Under the pieces are notes generated by a model, which worked only from the letters and a program-made list of their open reading frames with translations, was not told where the DNA came from and did not search any database. Both the position numbers and the translations under genes were made by a program. Shown here in pieces: positions 9,121 through 17,572 of a stretch of DNA of 64,000 nucleotides; position 1 is the stretch's first letter; each line of letters begins with the position of its first letter. This stretch comes from Prevotella sp902465605 (GTDB taxonomy: Bacteria; Bacteroidota; Bacteroidia; Bacteroidales; Bacteroidaceae), in contig CABQNT010000009.1 in the NCBI GenBank assembly GCA_902465605.1, positions 1 to 64,000 on the forward strand, written 5' to 3'.

Positions 9121-11487
9121 TTATTGATTGTCTTTGATATGGTTTACAGGATTCTCATTCGCGGCAATTCGGCTTTGGAAATATACCGCCGTCAGAGAGA
9201 GGAGCATACATACCGCACCTGCAGCAAAATAGATCCATGGTGAAAGCGTGATGCGATAATTATAGTTGGAGAGCCAATGCGTCATGATGAAATGAATGAC
9301 AGGCACGGCTATGACAAATGCCACCAACACATAGACGGCGAATGTGCGCAGCAGCTTCATGAGGATTTGCCGGTTGTTGCTTCCGAACACCTTGCGCACG
9401 GCGATTTCCTTATAGCGTTGCTGAATGAAATACAGACTCATGGCAATCAACCCCAACAGAGAGATGACGATGGCAATAAAGGCAAACAGCATGACAATCT
9501 TTGAAAGACGAATCTCTTTGTCAAAGAACATTTGCAGTTGTTGGTCCACGAAAGGCTTTTCAGCTTCCACTTCCTCTTTGAACACCTCTTTATAGATTTT
9601 TCTTATCTGCTCGTATCCTGCCATAGGATCACCGGTGATTTTCATCACGAAATGCCACGGACGTAAGACTTCTTTATGGTAGATCCACACGCCAATGGGG
9701 TGTATCTCGCTGGTGATGTTTCCAATCCGGAAGTCTCTAAGCACGCCTCTGATAGGAGTCTTTTTCCTGGAAGGACCCAAATCAATATATCTTGCATCGG
9801 GTTTCAAACCGACTTCCTGAAGGGTATGCTGGGTGACGTAAATGCCTTCTTGAGATGCCAAGTGATAATCTTTTACAAGTTGAAGCCCCAATACCTTGAA
9901 GTAATTCTCATCGCCCCCGAACATTTGGAAGCTGAGCGTGCGCCCGTTAATCTCCATCGTCTGGTTGTTCCCTCTGTCCAACGGAATGCCTTGACAAGCG
10001 GTGATGCCCTTAACAAAAGGTAAATGAGCTACACGTGACTTGAATTGTTCGATGGGTACACTGTCAGCTGAGGGGTTTTCGATTTTGATCAGGTTGTCGG
10101 TGTCGTAGCCCAACGGAGCCGATAAGAGATGGTGGGTCTGCAAACCGATGGTCAACGAGCAAGCCAACAACAAGATGGTTGCCGCGCTCTGCAAGATAAT
10201 GAACAGTTTGCTGAATCCCATCTTCACATGGGTGCGAAACGTTCCACGAACCACATCAATGGGTTTCGAGCGTGAAATGAATACAGCGGGGAGCATACCT
10301 GCCAGTATGCCTACCATTAAGACGAACGCAAAGATGACGAGCAGATTGGTTGGGCTGAACAGGTGAACCATGTTGATTTCGGTTACCAGCAACTTGTCGG
10401 CATACTTTACAAACGCGAATGCCAAGCCAATGGCGATGAGCAGGGAACACAAACACATGACAATGCTTTCCAATATCAGCCTTTCCATGATGTGCTTTCG
10501 CTGACTGCCAAAGAGACGTCGGGTAGCCATCTCTCTTGCTCGCCTGCCGGATTGTGCCACCGTGAGGTTGATATAGTTGAAAACGGAGAACAGGAGAATC
10601 ATGATTTCTACCGCAAACAGCATGTTGACGAGTTTCCGGTCGCCTCGCGATGTTGCACCCGACGAGCTTCCTATCTCTGAAAAATAGAGTTGCTTGAGCG
10701 GAACAAAGACCATCTTGGTTTTGATACCGGGCATCTGGTACAGCCAGTTTACGTCTTTCATGAACTTGTCGATGTCCTTGCCTTTCGTCCTGATATCATG
10801 ATGGGGCTTCATCAGAAACATCAACTCCGCACCCGTGGCGTTGTTCATGTACTCGCTGGTCATCCCCGGATTGATTCCCTTTACGTTCTCGAAGCGCGCG
10901 ATGACGTCGGCACCGTCAATGCTCGAGCCTTCCATCTTGCGTGCCACGCCCGTAATGACCAGGCGAACGGTATCGGAATAAACCAGGGGCTTGCCTATCG
11001 GATCAACATTACCGTAGAGCTGTCGGGCAGTCTCCTCGGTCACCACTGCGCTATTCACTGCATCCAACACATGGTTGCGATCGCCGCGAACCAGCTCAAA
11101 ATCGAAGATACGATAGAAAGTAGAATCCGTAAAAAGAATACGTTTCATCACTTTCTCGGTGGTGGGCAAGTTCAATTTAAAATTGGAACTAACCAACGCG
11201 CAACTGCTTTCTATCTCTGGGTAACGCTGTTTCAGGTGCTTCTGTATATACCAGTGTGAGCCGGTATGAGCTTCTTTCTGCCCGTTGTGCTCCATATCAT
11301 AGCCCTGCGCATAGATACGGTCGGCCTTGCTGTGCATGGTATCGACGGCGTATTCCTGTTGGGTGTACAAGCCGATGATGATGACGAACATCAGGCTGAT
11401 TGACAGTCCGAACACGTTGATGGCAGCGTACACCTTATTCCTCGACAGAAAGGTAAAATAGGATTTGAGATTGAATAGTTGCTTCAT
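9121..11487 (-). CDS. ABC transporter permease, FtsX/MacB type
   Basis: 788-aa permease, third of the close paralogues and the first to be transcribed. It has the common MKQLFNLKSYFTFLSRNKVY start but its own C-terminus, ending in AANENPVNHIKDNQ. The central coupling motif is RAREMATRRLFGSQR and the C-terminal one is RYKEIAVRKVFGSNN. Its C-terminus does not share the near-identity seen between the 795- and 781-aa proteins, which points to gene conversion only between those two. It follows the adaptor gene by 70 bp and precedes the next permease by 2 bp. Confidence 0.93.
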   Translation of the reverse strand: MKQLFNLKSYFTFLSRNKVYAAINVFGLSISLMFVIIIGLYTQQEYAVDTMHSKADRIYAQGYDMEHNGQKEAHTGSHWYIQKHLKQRYPEIESSCALVSSNFKLNLPTTEKVMKRILFTDSTFYRIFDFELVRGDRNHVLDAVNSAVVTEETARQLYGNVDPIGKPLVYSDTVRLVITGVARKMEGSSIDGADVIARFENVKGINPGMTSEYMNNATGAELMFLMKPHHDIRTKGKDIDKFMKDVNWLYQMPGIKTKMVFVPLKQLYFSEIGSSSGATSRGDRKLVNMLFAVEIMILLFSVFNYINLTVAQSGRRAREMATRRLFGSQRKHIMERLILESIVMCLCSLLIAIGLAFAFVKYADKLLVTEINMVHLFSPTNLLVIFAFVLMVGILAGMLPAVFISRSKPIDVVRGTFRTHVKMGFSKLFIILQSAATILLLACSLTIGLQTHHLLSAPLGYDTDNLIKIENPSADSVPIEQFKSRVAHLPFVKGITACQGIPLDRGNNQTMEINGRTLSFQMFGGDENYFKVLGLQLVKDYHLASQEGIYVTQHTLQEVGLKPDARYIDLGPSRKKTPIRGVLRDFRIGNITSEIHPIGVWIYHKEVLRPWHFVMKITGDPMAGYEQIRKIYKEVFKEEVEAEKPFVDQQLQMFFDKEIRLSKIVMLFAFIAIVISLLGLIAMSLYFIQQRYKEIAVRKVFGSNNRQILMKLLRTFAVYVLVAFVIAVPVIHFIMTHWLSNYNYRITLSPWIYFAAGAVCMLLSLTAVYFQSRIAANENPVNHIKDNQ

Positions 11488-11557
11488 GACTTATTTGCTT
11501 GTTATTTTGATACCAATATGATTTGCTTATTGCTCCTGCATCAATTCATTTTACTTG

Positions 11558-12811
11558 TTATTCCAAAACCAAAATTTCGTTGTCTTTGTAGCTTTCGTAG
11601 CCGCTAACGATGACTCGCTCGCCGGGCTGAAGACCTTCAAGCACCTCGTAATACTGCGGATTCTGTCGTCCAATGCGGATGTTTCGACGGTAGGCTTTCT
11701 TTCCGTCTTTGTCAAGTACAAAAATCCATTGCCCGCCCGTCACACTGTAGAACGTTCCCTTGGGGATGAGCACCGCCCGCTTCGACTCGCCCAACTGCAA
11801 GTCCACATAATAGGTCTGTCCCGTTCGGATGTTGGCTGGACGCTTGCCACTAAACACGAAATCTATCTTGAACCTACCGTCTTTCACCTCGGGGTACACC
11901 TTGCGCACGGTGAGCGAATAATGCTTGCCGTTCTGTTCGAAGGTCGCCGTGAGCCCTTGGTGCACCCGATCGATGTAATGCTCGTCGACCTGCGCCTCCA
12001 CTTTATAATCGCTGAGGTCGTTGATGACACCAATCTTCTGTCCTGAAGAGATGCTCTGTCCTAATTCGATGTTGAGCTGTCCCACCTCGCCGTCGATTTG
12101 CGAACGCACGTTGAGATGCTCCTTGCGCTGTCGTACCAATTCCACATTGCGCCTCATCGACGAGAGGTTGTCGTTCATCTGATCCATCTGCGCACGACGG
12201 AGCTGCGCGTCTTTCTTGAGTCGTTGCGCAATCAGCTCGTTCTTTTTCACGGCTAATTCGTAGTCTTCCTTTGCCTTGAGGTATTCCTCACGGCTGTTGA
12301 GCTGTTCCTGCTGCAATGCTGTCTGATGATTGTAGGTTCGCTTCTTGGCCTGCACGTCCATTGACAGCTGTGCCGCCTCGTTCTGATTGTTGAGTCGGTC
12401 CTGTTCCATCGTAATCTGCGTGTTGCGGAGCATGTTCTGCTTCTCCGCCAGTTCGCTCTCGGCATTGAGGATTTCAAGGTCGAGATTGCTGTTGTTCAGC
12501 CTCACGATAACGTCGCCTTTCCTGACATGGGAGCCTTCCTCCGCTACCCTCTCCATGACTACGCCGCCTTCTTCTGGCGAGATCTGCACCACCTGGATGG
12601 GCACCACATTGCCATCTACACTCACATAGTCGTCAAACTGCGCTTGCTTCACGTCGCCGATGCTCAGCCCCCGACTGTCGACTTTCAGTGTCGATGAGAA
12701 ATTTCCCAGGGCCAACCACAGCAGCGCAGCCACCACAATAACGCCTCCCCCTATCCAAGTCCAATACTTTCGGGGTATCCAAAACTTCTTTTGTTTTATT
12801 TCAATGTCCAT
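11558..12811 (-). CDS. HlyD/MacA-type periplasmic adaptor (membrane fusion protein)
   Basis: 417-aa adaptor that should bridge the inner-membrane permeases and the TolC channel. It has a short cytoplasmic N-terminus, one helix at about residues 18-37, a first lipoyl half (VSVDGNVVPIQVVQISPEEGG), a long coiled coil at about 105-225 rich in Glu, Gln, Lys and Arg, the second lipoyl half (VRSQIDGEVGQLNIELGQSI), and beta-barrel and membrane-proximal domains to the end. The gene overlaps the tolC stop by 16 bp, which implies translational coupling. Domain order and length match MacA/HlyD family members. Confidence 0.93.
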   Translation of the reverse strand: MDIEIKQKKFWIPRKYWTWIGGGVIVVAALLWLALGNFSSTLKVDSRGLSIGDVKQAQFDDYVSVDGNVVPIQVVQISPEEGGVVMERVAEEGSHVRKGDVIVRLNNSNLDLEILNAESELAEKQNMLRNTQITMEQDRLNNQNEAAQLSMDVQAKKRTYNHQTALQQEQLNSREEYLKAKEDYELAVKKNELIAQRLKKDAQLRRAQMDQMNDNLSSMRRNVELVRQRKEHLNVRSQIDGEVGQLNIELGQSISSGQKIGVINDLSDYKVEAQVDEHYIDRVHQGLTATFEQNGKHYSLTVRKVYPEVKDGRFKIDFVFSGKRPANIRTGQTYYVDLQLGESKRAVLIPKGTFYSVTGGQWIFVLDKDGKKAYRRNIRIGRQNPQYYEVLEGLQPGERVIVSGYESYKDNEILVLE

Positions 12812-14121
12812 GTTCGTATTCCTTTATAATAATTGACCAATCGTTGTTTCATCTCAAGCATCAACTGCATTTGCAGCAGTTTGATGCGACTGTCGAGCAA
12901 GGTTTGCGCCGCTGTATGCAGGTCGAAAGTCGAGAGCATGCCCTCCTCGTACTTGCGCGACGCCAGATGCCAGGCTATGGAGTCGGCGGCTGTCTTCCGT
13001 TCCATCTTCATGAGCTCGCGCGAATAGCCGTCACGATCGAGCACTGCCTGCGCAATATCATCGTGCAGTTTGCGACGCGCGTCTTCCAAATCGAGCTTGC
13101 TTGCCTCCCAATCGGCTTTCGCTCTGCGTGCGGCACGCCAACGCGAAGGCATGAAAAGGGGGATAGACAGGGAAAGGTAGACATATTCGCCCATGTTGTT
13201 GTTGAACTGTTTGCCGAAGTTGTCGGTCTTACTGCTGCCCTGCGAGAGATTGCGGTAATAATTGGTGTTGATTCCTCCGCCCAATGCCAGGACGGGCAAC
13301 AGCTGTCCGCGTTGTATAAGATAATGGTAGCGGGCATTCTTAACATTGAACGCTGCCGTCTTCACTTCTGGTGATTCAGCTTGGAAAGCGGCATAAAGGC
13401 TTCCGGCATCGTCGGCTGCAGACAGGCTTGCGGTCAACAGAGTGTCGAGAGCAAGCGTATCGCCTACGGGAAAATTCATCTCCGTTTTCAAAGCCATCAA
13501 CGCCAAACTGGCTGCGTTCTGCTGGTGCAGCAGGTTGTAATCGTCCTCCGCCACCTGGCTTTCCATCTGCGCCACGTCGGGCCGCGACTTCTCCCCAAGG
13601 TCGAACATCGCACGGGTCTTGCGAAGCAACGCCTGACTATCGGCCAATTTGCGCCGTGCCAAACCAATGCTCTGCTGGCTGTACACCGCCTCCACGAATT
13701 TCGCCATCACGGCTATGGCCTTGTCATCGGCTGTCTTTTGCAGAACCGTCATACTCTTTGCACGCGCCAGTCGAGCTTGCTGAAAGGCATTCCAGGTACG
13801 GCCCCCGTCAAACAATGGCACCTCCGCCCCAATGCTGTAATAATTGTTGAAGGTGGTGATGGTGTTGTAGGTATTGGTCTCTGGGTTGATGTTACGCCCC
13901 CAGGCATACTGCGCCGTGGTCTGTGCCGACACCGTAGGCAGAAGGTCGAGCCTCGCCGTGCGCTCGTCAACCTTGCTCTGTCGCACCTCCAATCGCTGCT
14001 TGCGCACTCCGTTGTTGTGCTCCACCGCATACTGAATGCAGCGGTTCATGGTCCAAGTCTCTTGCGCCAATAGCGGAAGAGCGGCCAAATCTAATAATAT
14101 TATCGTAATTGCTGTTCTCAT
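12796..14121 (-). CDS. TolC-family outer membrane efflux protein
   Basis: 441-aa outer-membrane channel of the export operon. I start it at the ATG at 14121, where MRTAITIILLDLAALPLLAQ forms a clean signal peptide. A longer frame to 14214 adds 31 residues without signal character. After the signal come two OEP repeats of long amphipathic helices, with CIQYAVEHNNGVRKQRLEV in the first and a related heptad pattern near the end. It is the promoter-proximal gene of the operon. No TAnnTTTG box precedes it; a sigma-54-like -24/-12 element does. Confidence 0.92.
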   Translation of the reverse strand: MRTAITIILLDLAALPLLAQETWTMNRCIQYAVEHNNGVRKQRLEVRQSKVDERTARLDLLPTVSAQTTAQYAWGRNINPETNTYNTITTFNNYYSIGAEVPLFDGGRTWNAFQQARLARAKSMTVLQKTADDKAIAVMAKFVEAVYSQQSIGLARRKLADSQALLRKTRAMFDLGEKSRPDVAQMESQVAEDDYNLLHQQNAASLALMALKTEMNFPVGDTLALDTLLTASLSAADDAGSLYAAFQAESPEVKTAAFNVKNARYHYLIQRGQLLPVLALGGGINTNYYRNLSQGSSKTDNFGKQFNNNMGEYVYLSLSIPLFMPSRWRAARRAKADWEASKLDLEDARRKLHDDIAQAVLDRDGYSRELMKMERKTAADSIAWHLASRKYEEGMLSTFDLHTAAQTLLDSRIKLLQMQLMLEMKQRLVNYYKGIRTWTLK

Positions 14122-14135
14122 ACGCTTAAACAGTT

Positions 14136-14150
14136 GCCAATGCCGTGCCA
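14136..14150 (-). promoter_or_regulatory. Putative sigma-54 (-24/-12) promoter of the efflux operon
   Basis: On the minus strand the sequence TGGCACGGCATTGGC matches the sigma-54 consensus TGGCACG-N4-TTGC at every defined base but one, with GG at -24 and GC at -12 at the correct 10-bp spacing. The divergent gene encodes a sigma-54-type activator. The predicted start site (about 14124) would leave only about 3 nt before the chosen ATG, so translation would be almost leaderless. That is the main reason for caution. Confidence 0.55.
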
Positions 14151-14204
14151 GAAACATAACCTCCTGTCTATCGGCAAGTTGCATAAAAAGCACGATTACA
14201 AGCC

Positions 14205-14242
14205 TGTCCAACAATTAGACACTGCTGCCCAATTATTTGACA
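14205..14242. promoter_or_regulatory. Candidate upstream activator sites (TGTC/GACA half-sites)
   Basis: TGTC-N9-GACA at 14205-14221 forms a small inverted repeat, and a further GACA lies at 14239-14242 inside a CACTG...CAGTG pair. The group sits about 55-95 bp upstream of the -24 element of the tolC promoter, the usual distance for activator sites. The assignment is inferred from position and symmetry only. Confidence 0.3.
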
Positions 14243-14315
14243 GTGAGGCCCACCATCCACTCGATGTCCTCTCATGCGGCGCATCTGTTTTTATGATATG
14301 ATTTTTAGACAACGG

Positions 14316-14347
14316 CTTGATACTAAAGAGAAAAAAGAATATCTTTG
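14316..14347 (+). promoter_or_regulatory. Bacteroidetes-type promoter of the response regulator gene
   Basis: CTTG at 14316-14319, a 20-bp spacer and TATCTTTG at 14340-14347 fit the Bacteroidetes -33/-7 pattern. The expected start leaves about 60 nt of leader before the ATG at 14417. The regulator therefore appears to use the housekeeping sigma factor. Confidence 0.7.
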
Positions 14348-14416
14348 CAAAAACAACAACCTTTCCGCCACCTCCGTGAAAGGCTGTGCAACTGGTAGAC
14401 AGACATTAAACAATAG

Positions 14417-15745
14417 ATGAAACAAGGTAGCATACTGATAGTTGACGACAACCGCAACATCCTCACCACGGTGAAGATGCTGATAGAAAATGTATTCGAG
14501 CATGTCGCAGCGATAGCCAAACCAGAGAATATCCCCACCCGCCTACGCGAGGACAGACCCGACGTGGTGCTGCTCGACATGAATTTCCGCAGCGGCATCA
14601 ACAATGGCAACGAGGGACTCTTCTGGCTTCGCGAGATCAAGAAACTAAGTCCCCGCACGCAGGTGGTGCTCTTCACGGCATACGCCGACATTGAATTAGC
14701 GGTGACGGGCATCAAGGAGGGCGCTACCGACTTCGTGGTAAAGCCTTTCGACAATGCCAAACTCATCGATACGCTCACCAATGCTTACCGAAAAACCAAG
14801 AAAAACAGCCAGAACGCCACCACCCATGAGGGAGAAATGTACTGGGGCGTGTCGCCATCCATGCAAGACCTGCGCCTGATGGTGGAGAAAGTAGCGGCCA
14901 CCGATGCCAACATTCTCATCACGGGCGAGAACGGAACCGGCAAGGAAGTGCTTGCCAAAGAGATTCACCGTCTGTCGAAACGGCACGGACACCGGATGAT
15001 GCCCATCGACATGGGAGCTATCACGGAGACACTTTTTGAAAGCGAACTCTTTGGACACACGAAAGGTGCTTTCACGGATGCCAAGACAGACAAGCCGGGA
15101 AAGTTTGAACTGGCGGAGGGAGGCACCTTGTTTCTTGATGAGATAGGCAACCTGAGTTATGCGCTACAGGCAAAGTTGCTCACGGCTTTGCAGCGCAGAA
15201 GTATCGTGCGTGTGGGAGGCAGCGAGCAGATTCCCATCGACGTACGGCTGATTTGCGCCACCAACCGAGACCTACAAGCGATGGTGACCAACGGCGAGTT
15301 TCGCGAAGACTTGCTCTACCGCGTCAACACCATTCACCTGCACCTGCCGCCCTTGCGCGAGCGCAGGGAAGACATCACGGCCTTGGCCGGCATCTTCCTC
15401 AAACGCTACGCAGCGATGTACAACAAGCCGGAAACAAGATTCTCGGCCGGTGCCATGACCAAGCTCGAAGAGCAACCTTGGTACGGTAACATTCGCGAAC
15501 TGCAACATGCCATGGAGAAAGCGGTTATCCTGTGCAGCGGCACAACGATTGCCGAGGACGACATAGAGAGCGGTTCCACCCGACAGGAGAAACCCATTGA
15601 GGACGTGCGCACGCTCGACGAGATGGAACGAAGACTCATCGAGAAAACCATCCGCGAATGCGACGGCAACCTCTCACAGGTGGCGTTCAGGTTAGGTATC
15701 TCCCGACAGACCTTATACAACAAAATCAAACGATACGGACTATAG
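14417..15745 (+). CDS. Sigma-54-type response regulator (NtrC family)
   Basis: 442-aa activator. The receiver domain (residues 1-120) has the acidic pair in IVDDN and the phosphoacceptor Asp in VVLLDMNF. The AAA+ domain (about 145-375) has Walker A GENGTGKE and Walker B GGTLFLDEIGN. The C-terminal Fis-type helix-turn-helix ends LGISRQTLYNKIKRYGL. The loop that contacts sigma-54, normally GAFTGA, reads GAFTDA at residues 217-222. It lies 3 bp before its histidine kinase and is divergent from the efflux operon, which it probably controls. Confidence 0.95.
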   Translation: MKQGSILIVDDNRNILTTVKMLIENVFEHVAAIAKPENIPTRLREDRPDVVLLDMNFRSGINNGNEGLFWLREIKKLSPRTQVVLFTAYADIELAVTGIKEGATDFVVKPFDNAKLIDTLTNAYRKTKKNSQNATTHEGEMYWGVSPSMQDLRLMVEKVAATDANILITGENGTGKEVLAKEIHRLSKRHGHRMMPIDMGAITETLFESELFGHTKGAFTDAKTDKPGKFELAEGGTLFLDEIGNLSYALQAKLLTALQRRSIVRVGGSEQIPIDVRLICATNRDLQAMVTNGEFREDLLYRVNTIHLHLPPLRERREDITALAGIFLKRYAAMYNKPETRFSAGAMTKLEEQPWYGNIRELQHAMEKAVILCSGTTIAEDDIESGSTRQEKPIEDVRTLDEMERRLIEKTIRECDGNLSQVAFRLGISRQTLYNKIKRYGL

Positions 15746-15748
15746 GCC

Positions 15749-16888
15749 ATGAACGTGATTGTCATCATACTCTGCCTGGCATTGCTTGCCGCCGTCGTTG
15801 CCTACCTGCAACTGTGGCGACGGTATCGACGCGACCTTGGCAAGGTGACATTCATGTTCAACGCCATAGACATCGGCGACTATACTTTTCAGTTTCCCAT
15901 CAACAAGAAGTACGGCAGCGAGCTTTTGCTCAACGAGTCGCTCAACCGCGTGAAGGAAATACTACAACACGCCCGAGATGAACAGATAGAACGGGAAAAA
16001 TACTTCGAGCTCATACTCGATTCGGTGGATACGGGCATCTTGGTGGTCGACGTGGAGCGGGGCATCGTACTCCGCAGCAACCGGGCCGCACTCAACCTGC
16101 TGCAGGTGGAGACCATCACCCACATCAACCAGATCAAGGAGAAAATGGCGGGATTCTCCTTGCGCGAGACCCACACAACGCTCAAGAGCCGTCGGGTGCG
16201 CATCATTGGCTTCAGCGACATCAAGGGCGAGCTGGCCAACCAAGAGATAGACAGCTGGGTGAAGCTCATCCGCGTGCTCACCCATGAAATCATGAACACC
16301 GTCACGCCAATCATATCCCTGAGCGACACCCTACTCCAAAACTCACAGGGCGAACAACGGCAGGGGTTAGAGGTCATCAGCAGGACTGGCAAGGAACTCA
16401 TGCGCTTTGTGGAGAATTATCGCAAGTTCACGCATGTGCCCACGCCCACGCCCACCCTGTTCTATGTAAAACCGTTCCTCGAGCGCATGGTGAGCCTCAT
16501 TCGCCCGACGCTAAAGCCTGGCGTGAACATCAGCTACGAGGTTGAGCCCGGCGACTTGCTGGTGTATGCCGATGAGAGCCTTGTTAGCAGGGTGGTCAAC
16601 AACCTACTGAAAAACGCTTCTGAGGCCATCGGAGAAAAAGGGCAAATCACACTGCGCGCATACACCAACGCACAGGAATCCGTCATCATCGACATCACCG
16701 ACAACGGAGCGATGATTCCCGATGACGTGGCAAGCCACATCTTCGTGCCCTTCTTCACTACCAAACCGCAGGGAAGCGGCATTGGCCTGTCCATTTCACG
16801 ACAAATCATGCAGGCCTGCAATGGCTCCATCGACCTCATCACCGACAAGAACACCAGACTGACCACCTTCCGACTGACATTCTTTTAA
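15749..16888 (+). CDS. Sensor histidine kinase, partner of the sigma-54 regulator
   Basis: 379-aa membrane kinase. One N-terminal helix (residues 2-22) is followed by a cytoplasmic stretch with a PAS-like region (about 85-140, FELILDSVDTGILVVD). The H box is LTHEIMNTVTPI at about 180, followed by the ATPase domain with N box NNLLKNASEAI, G1 DITDNG and G2 GSGIGLSI. Only one helix and almost no periplasmic part are present, so it probably senses a signal in the membrane or cytoplasm. It starts 3 bp after the regulator stop. Confidence 0.95.
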   Translation: MNVIVIILCLALLAAVVAYLQLWRRYRRDLGKVTFMFNAIDIGDYTFQFPINKKYGSELLLNESLNRVKEILQHARDEQIEREKYFELILDSVDTGILVVDVERGIVLRSNRAALNLLQVETITHINQIKEKMAGFSLRETHTTLKSRRVRIIGFSDIKGELANQEIDSWVKLIRVLTHEIMNTVTPIISLSDTLLQNSQGEQRQGLEVISRTGKELMRFVENYRKFTHVPTPTPTLFYVKPFLERMVSLIRPTLKPGVNISYEVEPGDLLVYADESLVSRVVNNLLKNASEAIGEKGQITLRAYTNAQESVIIDITDNGAMIPDDVASHIFVPFFTTKPQGSGIGLSISRQIMQACNGSIDLITDKNTRLTTFRLTFF

Positions 16889-17121
16889 CCCAACACAAGT
16901 CTTGGATTTACCAATTAGGCGGTCATGGCGTAGGTTCCAATTGCTGACAAGCTGTTGTCGTTCTCAATCATCCGCATGACTAAACCGTCAGATTCCACTC
17001 CGATTTTTCTTTACAAAGTGCCTCTCATAACTCGCGTGTAAATCACCAACATCAAAGTTGGTCGCAAATACACGAGAAATGAGCAAGGTTTGTAATTTGC
17101 TGACATTGAAGATGTTACGTT
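16889..17121. other. Intergenic region, no gene supported
   Basis: Between the kinase stop and the second repeat block I see no promoter box, hairpin or credible gene. A 31-codon minus-strand open frame at 16915-17010 reads like protein (GVESDGLVMRMIEND) and may be a gene remnant, but it has no convincing start. Confidence 0.5.
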
Positions 17122-17396
17122 TGAGACAACTCTTTTCATTCCTATTTTTATCGCTTCTTGCTGGCAATAGCATGGAGATAAGCATCGAATAAGCATGCTT
17201 TTATGCTGCAATGTCATGTTGATAACACTCCAAGATGATGCTTCTAAGGGCGTAAAGTCTATGCTCTAACCTAAAAACGACGTTTATTTTGTTCAGATAA
17301 GCGTACTTTTGTCTACCGCTTGCCTATTGATTTTTTCTATTTTGAAGATTTCCAATGGTCGTTTTTTGGTAAAACGATAGGACAAAAACAACGGAT
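17122..17396 (+). repeat. Repeat block, copy B: 22-bp-period array plus conserved tail
   Basis: Second copy of the block at 62-336, in the same orientation and at a constant offset of 17060 bp over 236 bp. Units start at 17166, 17188, 17210, 17232 and 17254. The array part differs more between the copies than the tail; 17261-17310 and 17331-17360 are almost unchanged. The two copies bracket the efflux operon and its regulators. Confidence 0.85.
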
Positions 17397-17572
17397 GCCA
17401 TGGCCAAGGATAAGAAGGATAAAAAGACACAGCTCTTTCATTGAAGGGGCTTTGTTGTACAATCAATGAAACAAACGAACAAAGATTGTTTTTCACAACA
17501 AACCACCTTTCGTCAATGAAAGAACTGTGATGAACATAGGGATTTATTCCCCACGAGCCGCCAAGCCGTTTT

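Noticed and set aside
16915..17010. 31-codon minus-strand frame reading GVESDGLVMRMIEND
   Set aside because: It looks protein-like but has stops on both sides, no start of its own and no promoter. It is at most a remnant.
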